Below, one piece after another: positions 8,767 to 18,463 of a stretch of 64,000 nucleotides of DNA (position 1 is its first letter; each line of letters begins with the position of its first letter). Below the pieces are notes generated by a model that was given only the letters and a program-made list of their open reading frames with translations, did no database searches and was not told the DNA's origin. Source of the DNA: CADEEN01 sp963738425 (GTDB lineage Bacteria > Pseudomonadota > Gammaproteobacteria > Burkholderiales > Burkholderiaceae_C); the NCBI GenBank assembly GCA_963738425.1, contig CAVTWT010000010.1, forward strand, positions 65,963 through 129,962. Direction: 5' to 3'. A program made the position numbers and the translations under genes.

Positions 8767-9699
8767 GTGCGCAGGCCGCGGGGCGCCACCGCCCGAATGA
8801 TTCCGTCGATGGACTCGTCGCCCTCGCCCCTGGCCGTCGTGCTCGACCAGCTGCGCCGACGCGGACTGCGTGGCGTCAAGCGCCTGATCCGGCCGCTGTG
8901 GATGCGCCGCCTCGATCGCCGCAACCGCGACAGCCGCGAGCCCTTCCTCGACGCCGCCGGTCCCGTGGTCTCCCTGACCACCTTCGGCAGCAGGCTGTCC
9001 ACGGTCCACTACACGATCGAGAGCATCGCGGCCGGGCGCTGCAAACCGTCGCGATTGCTGCTCTGGGTGGCCGAAGACGAGTTGCGCGCCGGCATCCCCG
9101 CCACCTTGCAACGCCTGGTTGCCCGCGGGCTGGAAGTGCGCGCTTGTGCCGATCTGCTGTCTCACAAGAAGTACTTTCCGGCCGTGAACCTGCTTCCAGC
9201 CGATCGGCCGCTGGTCACAGCCGACGATGACGTGCTCTATCCGCGCGGCTGGCTGGCCGGGCTGGTGGCAGCAGCGGCGCGAGCGCCCGACGAGGTGCAT
9301 TGCTACCGCGCCCACGAGGTCACGTTCACGGCCGACGGACAGTTCGCGCCGTACATCGACTGGCCGGGGTGCCGCAGCACCGAGCCCAGCCACCACCACT
9401 TCTTCACCGGCGTCGCCGGCGTGCTCTACCCGAGTGCCGTGCAGCGCGCACTGCGCGATGCAGGTGATGCCTTCCTGATCTGCTGCCCGCGTGCGGATGA
9501 CATCTGGCTCAATGCCGTGGCCTGGCGCAGTGGCGCCAAGGTGCGCCAGTTGAGCCCCTTCCACCCGGTGCTGTTCGAGCTGCCCGGCACCCGCGACAGC
9601 GGTCTGGCGCGGGCCAATGTCCAGGGCGGCGGCAACGACCGGCAGTTGGCCGACACCTTCAGCGCCACCGAACGCCAGGCGTTGAGACAGGCCGGGTAA
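8767..9699 (+). CDS. Putative glycosyltransferase with a TADDDV motif
   Basis: A 310-residue protein with a basic, Arg-rich N-terminus (about 1-50) and then VVSLTTFGSRL near 68, a GT-A-like entry strand. TADDDV near 152-157 looks like a DxD metal/nucleotide-sugar site. HHHFFTGVAGVLYP near 210 and DDIWLNAVAW near 242 resemble acceptor-site and catalytic regions of polysaccharide transferases. The GTG at 8767 follows the previous stop directly. Downstream ATGs at 8797 and 8809 are alternative starts, since homology begins well after them. The family is recognisable only as a glycosyltransferase; the sugar is unknown. It converges on the pyruvyl transferase gene with a 21-base gap. Confidence 0.75.
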   Translation: MRRPRGATARMIPSMDSSPSPLAVVLDQLRRRGLRGVKRLIRPLWMRRLDRRNRDSREPFLDAAGPVVSLTTFGSRLSTVHYTIESIAAGRCKPSRLLLWVAEDELRAGIPATLQRLVARGLEVRACADLLSHKKYFPAVNLLPADRPLVTADDDVLYPRGWLAGLVAAAARAPDEVHCYRAHEVTFTADGQFAPYIDWPGCRSTEPSHHHFFTGVAGVLYPSAVQRALRDAGDAFLICCPRADDIWLNAVAWRSGAKVRQLSPFHPVLFELPGTRDSGLARANVQGGGNDRQLADTFSATERQALRQAG

Positions 9700-9720
9700 C
9701 GCCCTTTCGCGGTCTGCGGC

Positions 9721-10737
9721 TCAGGTCAACAGCTTGCGCGCGCGCTCGCCAAAGGCACGGGCGGCGGCGGCCGCGGCCGCCGAGCCCACTGCCGCGGGCG
9801 GCAGCGCCAACTCGCTGCCGAGCGCTTCGATCGACGGGCACAGCCGCCCGCCGCCGTAGCCGTCGACGAAGGCCTGGACTTTCGGGTCGAATGACAAGGC
9901 GATGTAGGGCCGATCGAAGCCGAAAGCGATGATCGCGCCGTGCAGCCGCGTCGTCACCACCAGGCCGGCGCGCTGGTACAGCAGCAGCGCATCATCGATG
10001 CCGAAGCGGCGGCGCTGCAGGTTCTCGACAGGGTGGGCCCGGCGGCCCGCCGCGGTGATCACGGCATCGATGCGCTGCGACTCCTGCGACGAGGCCAAGG
10101 TGGTGTGGATGCTGTGCAGCACGTCGATCTCGCCCGGAGGTGGCGCCGCGTGATCGCGCTGCCAGTCGTGCAGGTAGGGCACGGTCGGGCACACCGAGAT
10201 GTCGGTGTCGTCGCGCAGGCCGTAGTGCGCCAGCGTCAACCGGTCGCGCACATTGGCCAGCAGCGCCTTGGCGAAGACACGGCGCGTGACCTCGCGGCTC
10301 ACACCTTGCGCCTGTTCGTTGGCGGGCAGACAGACGCCGATGCCCCAGATCACGAACGGCAGCTTGCAGTGGCGGTCGAAGTCCTGCCAGAAGGCCTCGA
10401 AATCGGCGTGCAGCAACCCGGCGCCGCCGATGATCGCCACGCGGTGGTGGCGGTGCACCTCGTCCCAATCCACCGGCACGCGATGGATGTCCCAGACATC
10501 GGTGGCACCACCGAGCATGTTCTGGATGCCGAGCACCGGAGTGAAGTTGCCGATGTTGCGGTACGACGAGTAGAACTGAATGACCGGCGACCGACGCTGC
10601 CGCAACCACCGCGGCGTCGCGCTCAGATCGTTCAGGTGCGTCTGACGGTCGAAGGGCAGGCGCCGCTTCAGCCAGGAGGTCATCAGGTTGCGCTCGCTCA
10701 TCGTTGTCGGTCCAGGTTGCCGGTGCAGCCCACTCAT
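9721..10737 (-). CDS. Polysaccharide pyruvyl transferase family protein
   Basis: Members of this family (PS_pyruv_trans) transfer pyruvyl ketals to sugars of exopolysaccharides or cell-wall polymers. The 338 residues show YSSYRNIGNFTPVLG near the start, AIIGGAGLLHADFEAFW, VIWGIGVCLPANE and the C-terminal signature VVTTRLHGAIIAFGFDRP. These fit the GT-B-like fold of the family. I chose the ATG at 10737 because it overlaps the upstream stop as ATGA; MSERN at 10701 is possible. It is the last gene of a minus-strand chain after dnaE and two glycosyltransferases. Pyruvylation of a surface glycan made by the neighbours is an inference. Confidence 0.82.
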   Translation of the reverse strand: MSGLHRQPGPTTMSERNLMTSWLKRRLPFDRQTHLNDLSATPRWLRQRRSPVIQFYSSYRNIGNFTPVLGIQNMLGGATDVWDIHRVPVDWDEVHRHHRVAIIGGAGLLHADFEAFWQDFDRHCKLPFVIWGIGVCLPANEQAQGVSREVTRRVFAKALLANVRDRLTLAHYGLRDDTDISVCPTVPYLHDWQRDHAAPPPGEIDVLHSIHTTLASSQESQRIDAVITAAGRRAHPVENLQRRRFGIDDALLLYQRAGLVVTTRLHGAIIAFGFDRPYIALSFDPKVQAFVDGYGGGRLCPSIEALGSELALPPAAVGSAAAAAAARAFGERARKLLT

Positions 10738-11549
10738 TCCCGCCAATGCTCTTCGATCCAGCGCACCGGCAGCACGAAGCGCTGCAGGTGGCGGCGCCGC
10801 TTGTCGTCAACGCGCGGCTCGCCGAAGGTCGCCCGCAGATGCTGCCAGCGCGTCGGGAACGGAGGCACGCGCTTGTTCCACCGCCCCACCATCACGTCAT
10901 CGGGGTTCGGTCCGCCCGGAAACGTGACGATGCGCGCACCCGCCGGCAGCCGCGCCGGCACGAAGTAGCGCAGCGGAAATGGTGGCAGGCAGTGCAGCCG
11001 GAAGTGCTTCGTCCATTTCTCGGGCCAGAACTTCACGCCGCCGGTGACAGCATGCGTCACGTAGTGCTGTTCGAACTGGTGCTTGTCGGCCACGCCTTGC
11101 GGGTCGGCTCGAAAGCCGTCGAGGATGTGGGCATTGCCACCGACGGGAAAGCGGAACACCGAGGTCTGACCGAGCTTCTCCAACGGCCGCGCCCAGTTGC
11201 GTGCCACGTAGACATCGCCCGGCGCGCCGATACTGAAGTAGTCGTCGAGCGAACCCACGATCACAGAGTCGAGGTCGATGAACAGCGCCACACCCTCAAG
11301 GCCCGGCACGGTGCTGCCCCAGAGGATCTGCTTGCGCCACTTGCCCATCGTGCGCTGCGGGTGCGGCACGCCGAGCTCAGGCAGATCGAAGCACTCGACC
11401 TCCGACCGGATGCCCGCGCGATCATCGGTCAGGCAAACCAGACGAAACGGCGGCGTGAGCTGGCGCGACACCATGCCGTAGAGGCGATTCACATACTCGG
11501 GGCCGTACATCGTGCCCCACTTGACGCAGACCACTTGCTTGACCGTCAC
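10734..11549 (-). CDS. Putative glycosyltransferase, KWGT-YG family (paralogue 2)
   Basis: A 271-residue protein of the same family as 8045-8766 and 11546-12331. It shares VKWGTMYGPEYVNRLYGMV at the N-terminus, LVCLTDDRAGI, FIDLDSVIV (DxD-like) near 88-96, FWPEKWTKHFRLHCLPPFP, and GARIVTFPGGPNPDD. The C-terminal part is extended compared with paralogue 1 and ends in EEHWRE. It overlaps the genes on both sides by four bases (ATGA). I infer a GT-A-type sugar transferase in surface-glycan assembly. No membrane segment or signal peptide is visible, so it is probably cytoplasmic. Confidence 0.75.
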   Translation of the reverse strand: MTVKQVVCVKWGTMYGPEYVNRLYGMVSRQLTPPFRLVCLTDDRAGIRSEVECFDLPELGVPHPQRTMGKWRKQILWGSTVPGLEGVALFIDLDSVIVGSLDDYFSIGAPGDVYVARNWARPLEKLGQTSVFRFPVGGNAHILDGFRADPQGVADKHQFEQHYVTHAVTGGVKFWPEKWTKHFRLHCLPPFPLRYFVPARLPAGARIVTFPGGPNPDDVMVGRWNKRVPPFPTRWQHLRATFGEPRVDDKRRRHLQRFVLPVRWIEEHWRE

Positions 11550-12331
11550 GAACCACTCCAGGCTGCGCGCAGCCAGTCGACATTACCGATGCGCCGGTAC
11601 CACTTGTGGCCGCCGCCGGCCAGCACTTCGGACATCTTCGGTTCGCCGGCGAAGACAACGATGCGCGCGCCAGCCGGCACCGCAGGATCGTTCACGTAGC
11701 TGCGCAGGTGGCGCGGCACGCAGGTGTTCTTGAAGCTCACGCACCAGTCGCTCGGCCAGTAGTGCAGATCGCCACGCGCGGCCAGCTGCGCACTCTGGAA
11801 TTGCTGCGAAATTTCGTACTTCACCGCAGCGCCCACCGGGTCGGCAACATAAGCGTCGAGGATGTAGCGGTGCGCGCCGATCTCGAAACGGAACACCGAC
11901 GAGTTGCCGACGCTGTGCAGAAAGCGGTCGCGCTCGGCGTTCAGGCGACGCAGGGGCTTGTGGCGGAACAGATCATCGTCGCGGATGATGAAGAAGCGGC
12001 CCGGCAAGTCGAAGAACGGGTCGAGCGCATCGACGATGACGAGATCGAGATCGAGAAACAGCGTCGGCCCGGCGAGATCGCCGAGCTGGTCGCGGAACAC
12101 AGCGAGCTTTTGCCAGCGCCGGTCGCGTTGACCGGCCGGCAGGCCGAGTTCGGGCAGCGGCAGCGCTTGCACATCAGCCACGAGGCCGCTCGCATCGTCG
12201 GTGAAGCAGACGAAGCGATGCGGCCGGGACAGGTGCCGCGCCACGCCTGCGCGCAGATGGTTCACATACTCGGGGCCATATAGCTTGCCCCACTTCATGC
12301 AAACGACATTGACAAGCGGCGCAGCGTTCAC
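11546..12331 (-). CDS. Putative glycosyltransferase, KWGT-YG family (paralogue 3)
   Basis: A 261-residue protein with the family markers CMKWGKLYGPEYVNHL, FVCFTDDASGL, LPLPELGLP, FLDLDLVIVD near 93-102, SSVFRFEIGAH, HYWPSDWCVSFKNTCVPRH and GARIVVFAGEPK. It overlaps dnaE upstream by four bases and paralogue 2 downstream by four bases, so all are probably translated from a dnaE mRNA. The paralogues differ in the middle and at the C-terminus, which suggests different sugar specificities. This is inference, as no family member is known to me with a defined substrate. Confidence 0.75.
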   Translation of the reverse strand: MNAAPLVNVVCMKWGKLYGPEYVNHLRAGVARHLSRPHRFVCFTDDASGLVADVQALPLPELGLPAGQRDRRWQKLAVFRDQLGDLAGPTLFLDLDLVIVDALDPFFDLPGRFFIIRDDDLFRHKPLRRLNAERDRFLHSVGNSSVFRFEIGAHRYILDAYVADPVGAAVKYEISQQFQSAQLAARGDLHYWPSDWCVSFKNTCVPRHLRSYVNDPAVPAGARIVVFAGEPKMSEVLAGGGHKWYRRIGNVDWLRAAWSGS

Positions 12332-15300
12332 TCGTAGACCACCGCCGCACGGCCTTCGTGGGCCAGCGTGCGCCAGCGTGCCAGCGCCTCGTCACTTGGC
12401 CAGAAGCGCGCCTGGTCACCGAGGTCGAGCACACCTTCCGCACGCTCGCGATGGAGTTGCAGGCGGATCGCCAGCCCTTGCTGCGTCTCGCCTTGCGCCG
12501 ACTCCACGCGGCGCGGCGGCCAGGTCTTGATGACGTCGGCCACCGGCGGCACCTTGCCATTGACGGCAACGCTCAGGTAGCGGCCGAAGCGCGCGCGCGC
12601 GGAAGGCAGATCCCACACCGCATTGCACTGCAGGCGCAGGCCACCGCTGAAGCGATCGTTCTGCACCTTGCCCTGGATGACGACGAGCTCATCGTCACGC
12701 AAGCGCTCGCGGTTGGCGTCGTAGAGTTCTTCTGCCGCAGTGGCCTCGATGTACTCGCTGCCGTCGTCCAGGCGAAAGATCGCCGTCCGGCCGCGCGCGC
12801 CGTTGACGACACGCAGGTCGCTGACGATGCCGGCCAACACCTGCGGCTCGCGGCCCGTGTCGACGAGATCAGCGATCTGCCGCTTGCAGAACAACCGCAC
12901 CTCGGGCGCGTACTCTTCGAACAGGTGGCCCGAGAGGTAGAAGCCCAGCGCCGCCTTCTCGGCGGTCAGCCGCTCCTTGATGCTCCACGGCTCGGCCTTC
13001 ACCAGCGCCGGCTCCTGCGTGCTGGCCGCGTGGGAATCGTCGAAGTCGAACAGGCCGCTCTGGTGCTCGTTGACATCCTGTGTGTCGGCCCAGTCGAACG
13101 CCAGGCCGACGCTGGCCAATGTGCTGGCGCGATCGGCGTGCAGCGCATCGAAGGCACCGGCCTTGATCAGCGCTTCGACGACGCGCTTGTTGACGCGCTG
13201 GCGGTCGATGCGCGCCGCGAAGTCGAACAGGCTGCGGAACGGCCCGCCGCCCTCGCCTTCATGGTCACCGCTGCCGTCACGCACCGCGATGATCGCCTCG
13301 ATCGCGCCCTGCCCGGTGCCCTTGATGGCGCACAGCCCGTAGCGCACGACGCTGTCGCTCACCGGCTCGAAGCGGTAGCCGCCGCGGTTGATGTCCGGCG
13401 GCTCGAACGAGATGCCGAACTGCTTGGCGTCGGCGAGCAGCACCTTCAGCTTGTCGGTGTTGTCGAGTTCGACCGTCATGTTGGCGGCGTAGAACTCGGC
13501 CGTGCAATGCGCCTTCAGCCACCCGGTGTGATACGCCAGCAAGGCGTAGGCGGCGGCGTGGCTCTTGTTGAAGCCATAGCCGGCGAACTTCTCCATCAGG
13601 TCGAAGACCTCGTCGGCCTTCTCCTGATCGATGCCCTGCTTGGCAGCACCAGCGCGGAAGATCGCGCGCTGCTGCGCCATCTCCTCGGCCTTCTTCTTGC
13701 CCATCGCGCGGCGCAACAGGTCGGCGCCACCGAGCGAGTAGCCGCCGAGCACCTGCGCGGCCTGCATCACCTGTTCCTGGTAGACGAAGATGCCGTAGGT
13801 CTCGGACAGCAGTCCTTCGAGCAGCGGATGCGGATACTCGATCGGCTCGCGGCCATGCTTGCGTGCGCAGAAGCTCGGGATGTTCTCCATCGGTCCCGGC
13901 CGAAACATCGCGTTCATTGCGATCAGGTCTTCGAGCCGCGACGGCTTGGCATCGCGCAGCATGCCGACCATGCCGCGCGATTCGAACTGGAACACCGATT
14001 CGGTCTTGCCTTCGGCAAAGATGCGGTATGTGGCCGGGTCATCGAGCGGCAGTTGCGCGTAGTCGAAGTTCTCACGCCCCTTGCGACGGGCGCGCACCAT
14101 CTCCTTGGCGAGCTCGAGGATCGTCAGCGTCGCGAGACCCAGGAAGTCGAACTTCACCAGGCCAATGGCTTCGACATCGTCCTTGTCGAACTGGCTGACC
14201 GCGCTGTCGCTGCCCGGCTGCTGGTACAGCGGGCAGAAGTCGGTGATCTTGCCCGGCGCAATCAGCACGCCACCGGCATGCATGCCGACGTTGCGCACGA
14301 TGCCTTCGACACGCGTGGCCAACGACAGCAGCTCGGCCACTTCCTCTTCGGCCGCTTCGCGCCTGTCGATTTCAGGCTCTTCCTTGCGCGCGTAGAGAAT
14401 GCCTTCGACCGGTTGCTCGGGCACCTTGGCCAGCGTCACCGTCTTGCCCGGTGGCGCGACGACGAGCTTGGCAATCGAGTCGACATGGCCATAGCCCATG
14501 CCGAGCACACGGCCAACATCACGCAAGGCCGCCTTCGCGGCCATCGTTCCGAACGTCGCGATCTGGCTGACGGCATCGCGGCCGTACTTGTCCTTCACAT
14601 AGTCGATCACACGCTCGCGGTTGGCCTGGCAGAAGTCGATGTCGAAGTCCGGCATCGACACGCGTTCGGGGTTCAGGAAACGCTCGAACAGCAGGTTGTA
14701 TTGCAGCGGGTCGAGGTCGGTGATCAGCAGCGAGTAAGCGACCAGCGAACCCGCCCCCGAGCCGCGCCCCGGTCCGACCGGGCAGCCATGCGACTTCGCC
14801 CACTGAATGAAGTCGGCAACGATCAGGAAGTAGCCCGGGAAGCCCATCTGGATGATGGTGTCGAGTTCGAAGTCCAAGCGCTGCACATAGCGCGCACGTT
14901 CGGCCTCGCGCTGTGCTGCTTGCGGATAGAGCTGCGCGAGGCGAACTTCCAGACCCGCGTGCGACGCATCGCGGAAGTGCTGATCGATCGGCACGCCGCC
15001 CGGCGTCGGGAAGTCCGGCAACTGCGGCTTGCCGAGCGTGAGCTGCAGGTTGCAGCGCTGCGCAATCGCCAACGTGTTGGCAACCGCAGTCGGCAAGTCG
15101 GCGAACAGCGCTTCCATCTGCGCTTGCGTCTTGAAGTACTGCTCGCGCGAGAAGCGCTTGATCCGCTTCGGGTTGGCCAGCGTCTCACCCTCGGCCACGC
15201 AAACGCGCGCCTCGTGCGCTTCAAAGTCATCGGGCTCCAGAAACTGCACCGGGTGAGTCGCCACCACCGGCAGTTGCAGCTTCGCGGCCAGTGGCACGGC

Positions 15301-15843
15301 CGCGCGCACATGGCGTTCGTTGCTCGACAACCCAGCACGTTGCAACTCGATGAAAAAGCGCTGCGGGAACAGCGCACTCAGTCGCTGCGCAAGAGCCTCC
15401 GCCCGCTCCACATCGCCCGCCAGCAGCGCCTGACCGACAGCGCCGCCATCGGCGCCCGACAGCGCCAGCAATCCCGCGCCATGCGTCTCGAACCACTCCC
15501 ATTTGACGAAGGCATGGGCACGCTGCGTATTGCCGCTCCACGCCCGTGCCAGCAACTCGCACAGATTCAGATAGCCCTGCCGGTTCTGCACCAGCACCAG
15601 CAGACGACTGCCCTGCTTGTCCCCGCCTTCAGGCTCCAGCCACAAATCGCATCCGATGATCGGCTTGACACCCTTCTTGCGCGCTGCGGTGTAGAACTTG
15701 ATCGCGCCGAAGAGATTGCTGAGGTCGGTGATGGCGCAAGCGGCTTGCCCGTCGCGTGCAGCCGCGGCCACCGCGTCATCGACGCGCAATGTGCCATCGA
15801 CGACGGAGTACTCAGTGTGGGTGCGGAGGTGGATGAAGGTCAT
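12328..15843 (-). CDS. dnaE: DNA polymerase III subunit alpha
   Basis: Catalytic subunit of the replicative polymerase. The 1171 residues match the usual DnaE1 length. The PHP domain opens with HLRTHTEYSVVDGTLR. The polymerase core has GPGRGSGAGSLVAYSL and the catalytic PDFDIDF at 398-404, so the metal-binding aspartates fall at 401 and 403 as in E. coli. A helix-hairpin-helix and an OB-fold region (VSDLRVVNGARGRTAIFRL) lie toward the C-terminus. The frame is intact. The stop overlaps the start of a glycosyltransferase gene. The 122 bases between the desaturase stop side and the dnaE start contain no clear feature. Confidence 0.97.
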   Translation of the reverse strand: MTFIHLRTHTEYSVVDGTLRVDDAVAAAARDGQAACAITDLSNLFGAIKFYTAARKKGVKPIIGCDLWLEPEGGDKQGSRLLVLVQNRQGYLNLCELLARAWSGNTQRAHAFVKWEWFETHGAGLLALSGADGGAVGQALLAGDVERAEALAQRLSALFPQRFFIELQRAGLSSNERHVRAAVPLAAKLQLPVVATHPVQFLEPDDFEAHEARVCVAEGETLANPKRIKRFSREQYFKTQAQMEALFADLPTAVANTLAIAQRCNLQLTLGKPQLPDFPTPGGVPIDQHFRDASHAGLEVRLAQLYPQAAQREAERARYVQRLDFELDTIIQMGFPGYFLIVADFIQWAKSHGCPVGPGRGSGAGSLVAYSLLITDLDPLQYNLLFERFLNPERVSMPDFDIDFCQANRERVIDYVKDKYGRDAVSQIATFGTMAAKAALRDVGRVLGMGYGHVDSIAKLVVAPPGKTVTLAKVPEQPVEGILYARKEEPEIDRREAAEEEVAELLSLATRVEGIVRNVGMHAGGVLIAPGKITDFCPLYQQPGSDSAVSQFDKDDVEAIGLVKFDFLGLATLTILELAKEMVRARRKGRENFDYAQLPLDDPATYRIFAEGKTESVFQFESRGMVGMLRDAKPSRLEDLIAMNAMFRPGPMENIPSFCARKHGREPIEYPHPLLEGLLSETYGIFVYQEQVMQAAQVLGGYSLGGADLLRRAMGKKKAEEMAQQRAIFRAGAAKQGIDQEKADEVFDLMEKFAGYGFNKSHAAAYALLAYHTGWLKAHCTAEFYAANMTVELDNTDKLKVLLADAKQFGISFEPPDINRGGYRFEPVSDSVVRYGLCAIKGTGQGAIEAIIAVRDGSGDHEGEGGGPFRSLFDFAARIDRQRVNKRVVEALIKAGAFDALHADRASTLASVGLAFDWADTQDVNEHQSGLFDFDDSHAASTQEPALVKAEPWSIKERLTAEKAALGFYLSGHLFEEYAPEVRLFCKRQIADLVDTGREPQVLAGIVSDLRVVNGARGRTAIFRLDDGSEYIEATAAEELYDANRERLRDDELVVIQGKVQNDRFSGGLRLQCNAVWDLPSARARFGRYLSVAVNGKVPPVADVIKTWPPRRVESAQGETQQGLAIRLQLHRERAEGVLDLGDQARFWPSDEALARWRTLAHEGRAAVVYE

Positions 15844-15965
15844 CTTGCGGACCTACGGCGCAGCGCGGCGGGCGGTGCGGCGACGACGACGCGACTTCTG
15901 GTACTCCAGCATGAGCGACGGCGCCGCGCTGCCCTCGGGCCCCGCAAAAACAGAACAGCAGGCCA

Positions 15966-17094
15966 TCAGCCTTTCCACGTGAACGGAAATTTCAACTGCG
16001 GCCAGAAGCCGTTCGGCATGTAGTCGCCCTGCACACCATAACGCTCAGGCCATTTCCGATCCGACTGCACGGCGGTGCCGAACAAGTGATCGATGAAAGC
16101 GAAGTGCGCGGCGTAGTTCTTGTCGATGGCCTCGTCGTCCTGCGAATGGTGCCAGTGGTGGAAGTTGGGCGTGACGATCAGGTAGCGCAAAGGCCCGAGG
16201 CGAACGCTGACGTTGGCGTGGTTGAACACCGCCTGGAAGCCGACGATGACGATGTAGGCGTCGATCACGTTCTTCGAAAAGCCGAGCACGAAGATCGGCG
16301 CCAACACCAAGGTGCGCGTAATGAGCAGCTCGACGATGTGCTGGCGCGACCCAGCCAGCCAGTCCATGTGCTTGGCGCTGTGGTGCACCGCGTGCAGACG
16401 CCACAACGTCGGCACCTCGTGGTACGCGCGGTGCGTCCAGTACTGCACCAGATCCGCCACCAGCACGATCAGGAACAGCGCGATCGGAAACGGCAGATCG
16501 CGCACCCAGGCCTGCACGCCATCTTTGACCGCCCAGCCGAACAGCTTGTGCACCAGCAAGTTGACCGCCAGCAGCACAAAGCCGACGATCATGTGGTTGA
16601 CGATGAAGTGGTGAAAGTCGGTCTGCCACTCGGGCCGAAACACTGGCTGCTCACGGCGCAAGCGGAAACAGCTTCTCGACGAAGACAAAGATCAGGGTCG
16701 ATCCGAGGAGGTCGAGGATGAACCAATCGAGGCCGATGTAGGGTGTGTTGTCCGGGAAGTTCGGATCGACTTCGACCTTGTGAGCACCGAGTAGCAGCGT
16801 CAATCCGATCAGCACGAAGGCGCTGGCGGAGAGCCAGCGCACGCGGCCGAAGACGATGTTGAACAGCGCAATGCCACCGGACAGCACGAGCGACCAGTAC
16901 ATGACCTGGCGCAGGATGTCGACGTTGTAGCTCTTGCGCAGTTGCGGTGTCGTCAGGTACTCGGGCCAGTGGAACGCGAGCACGCCGAGGAAGCACAGGA
17001 TCGCCAGCGACAAGGCTATGACGCCGGAAACCATGCCTCGGCCGGCCTTGAGTTCGCCGTGCGATTCGCTGAGCTGATTGAGTTTTTCGAGCAT
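15966..17094 (-). CDS. Sterol desaturase / fatty acid hydroxylase superfamily membrane protein (frame broken)
   Basis: Repaired, this is a 375-residue integral membrane di-iron enzyme of the fatty acid hydroxylase superfamily. Residues 1 to about 145 carry several hydrophobic segments. The second part has the three histidine clusters: HRAYH, HAVHH and NFHHWHHSQDD. The frame breaks at 16662, where one extra base (C on the coding strand) turns CCG TTG CGC CGT into an early stop. The two halves join exactly at FPLRREQPVFRPEW. Substrate unknown; lipid or hopanoid-type hydroxylation is typical of the family. It lies downstream of patatin and upstream of dnaE on the same strand. Confidence 0.8.
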
Positions 17095-17149
17095 CGGTCT
17101 GAGTCTCCCGATGCGGATTATCGACCGTCCGTGCAGACTGCCCTTCAGC

Positions 17150-18424
17150 TCAGACCGGCACCTCGAGCTCACTCCAGGCCGTCGGCGACGGATCGGGCAC
17201 CGCGCCGACCGCAGCCTGCTGAGGCCAGCCGAAAAAAGCCAACACGTCATCGCGCCGCGCCATCGTGTCGGCAGCGCCCAGCCGCATCAACTCGCGCGTG
17301 TAGCCGGATTCGAACAGCAGGTAGCTGGCCAACGCCGCCCCACCGCGCTGGTCGGCGCCGTCGCGGTTGACGCCGATGCCGCGCAACAGGCTGAGCACGG
17401 GTTTGGGCAGCGAGTGCACGTGGCGTGCGGCGATGTCGTCGAGGCGCTCGCTCGGCGAGATCACGAGCACGTCGACCGGTCGCAACGGCGAGCGCGCACG
17501 CGCTGCGGGGTCGAGCAGCGACAGCGTGCGGTTGATGCGCTGCAGGCGTTCGATGTCGACCGACAGCGCATCGAGAAAGATGTTCGCCATCGCGTGGCCC
17601 GCAATCTGCGCCAAGCTCGGATAGCCCGCCACCTGCCGCTGTTCGCCTGGCGGTTCGTTGAGCCGCCCGGCGCCGACGACGAGCACACGCTCGGCGCCGA
17701 GGTGGATGGCCGGCGAGATCGGTGCTGACTGCCGCATCGAGCCGTCGCCGAACCATTCGACGGCGCCGGCCACACCGCCCATCGCGAGCGACTGCGCCGG
17801 AAAGACGAATGGAATCGCCGATGACGCCAGCAGGTGGTCGGCACCGATCGTGGCCTGCACAGCGCTGCGCTGCGAGCGCAGCCAGGGCTCGAACGGACGC
17901 GCCGTCTGGCAGAAGGTGACGTGCTGGCCGCTCGAGTAGCTCGACGCCGTGACCGCGAGTGCGTTGATATGACCCTCGGCGAGCAGCGCCGGCAGACGGT
18001 CGAAGGCAACCACCTGCGACAACAATTCGGCCAGCGGCGCGTTGTCGAGCAGCGAGCGCGGGTCCGACCGCCGCCAGCGCCGCAGCGCCCAGCCGAGCGA
18101 GAGCATCGTCAGCCAGCGTGCACCGGAGCGGACGACGCCGAAGGCATCGGCGCGGTAGACCTGCTCGGCGTGAAAGCCATGCCAGACCTGCGCCACGGCG
18201 GCCACCGCCTGGTCGAACCGATCGGCCTGGCAGGCCAGCGCCGCTGCATTGATGGCGCCAGCCGAGGTGCCAGCGATGATGCCGAACGGGTTGTGGCGCG
18301 GCGCGCCGACCTCGCGGCGCAGCCTCGCCACCGCACGCAACACACCGACCTGGTAAGCGGCACGCGCGCCGCCACCCATCAGCACGAGGCCGGTGGTGGA
18401 GGAACGTGAGGCTGGGGTGACCAT
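17150..18424 (-). CDS. Patatin-like phospholipase
   Basis: Predicted lipid acyl hydrolase with a Ser-Asp dyad, 424 residues. The oxyanion-hole motif GGGARAAYQVG lies near residue 14. The nucleophile elbow GTSAG is near residue 49, and the catalytic Asp in DGSMRQSAPI is at about 230. The protein belongs to the RssA/YchK-like cytoplasmic or membrane-associated patatins. There is no signal peptide. Start ATG at 18424; an open frame continues upstream on the same strand but overlaps trhO and carries no homology. Only 39 bases separate it from the divergent trhO. Confidence 0.88.
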   Translation of the reverse strand: MVTPASRSSTTGLVLMGGGARAAYQVGVLRAVARLRREVGAPRHNPFGIIAGTSAGAINAAALACQADRFDQAVAAVAQVWHGFHAEQVYRADAFGVVRSGARWLTMLSLGWALRRWRRSDPRSLLDNAPLAELLSQVVAFDRLPALLAEGHINALAVTASSYSSGQHVTFCQTARPFEPWLRSQRSAVQATIGADHLLASSAIPFVFPAQSLAMGGVAGAVEWFGDGSMRQSAPISPAIHLGAERVLVVGAGRLNEPPGEQRQVAGYPSLAQIAGHAMANIFLDALSVDIERLQRINRTLSLLDPAARARSPLRPVDVLVISPSERLDDIAARHVHSLPKPVLSLLRGIGVNRDGADQRGGAALASYLLFESGYTRELMRLGAADTMARRDDVLAFFGWPQQAAVGAVPDPSPTAWSELEVPV

Positions 18425-18451
18425 GGCTGCAGGCAGCGGGAAGGCTGTTCG

Positions 18452-18457
18452 TAGAAT
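18452..18457 (+). promoter_or_regulatory. Possible -10 element of trhO
   Basis: TAGAAT (5 of 6 to TATAAT) lies six bases before the GTG start of trhO. If used, transcription would begin at or next to the start codon and the mRNA would be leaderless. No convincing -35 box is visible, so this is weak. Confidence 0.2.
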
Positions 18458-18463
18458 TTCGGC

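Noticed and set aside
12358..16023. A 1221-codon open frame on the plus strand opposite dnaE
   Set aside because: It is the antisense shadow of dnaE in GC-rich DNA, Arg/Ala/His-rich with no domain, while the dnaE frame has every catalytic motif.
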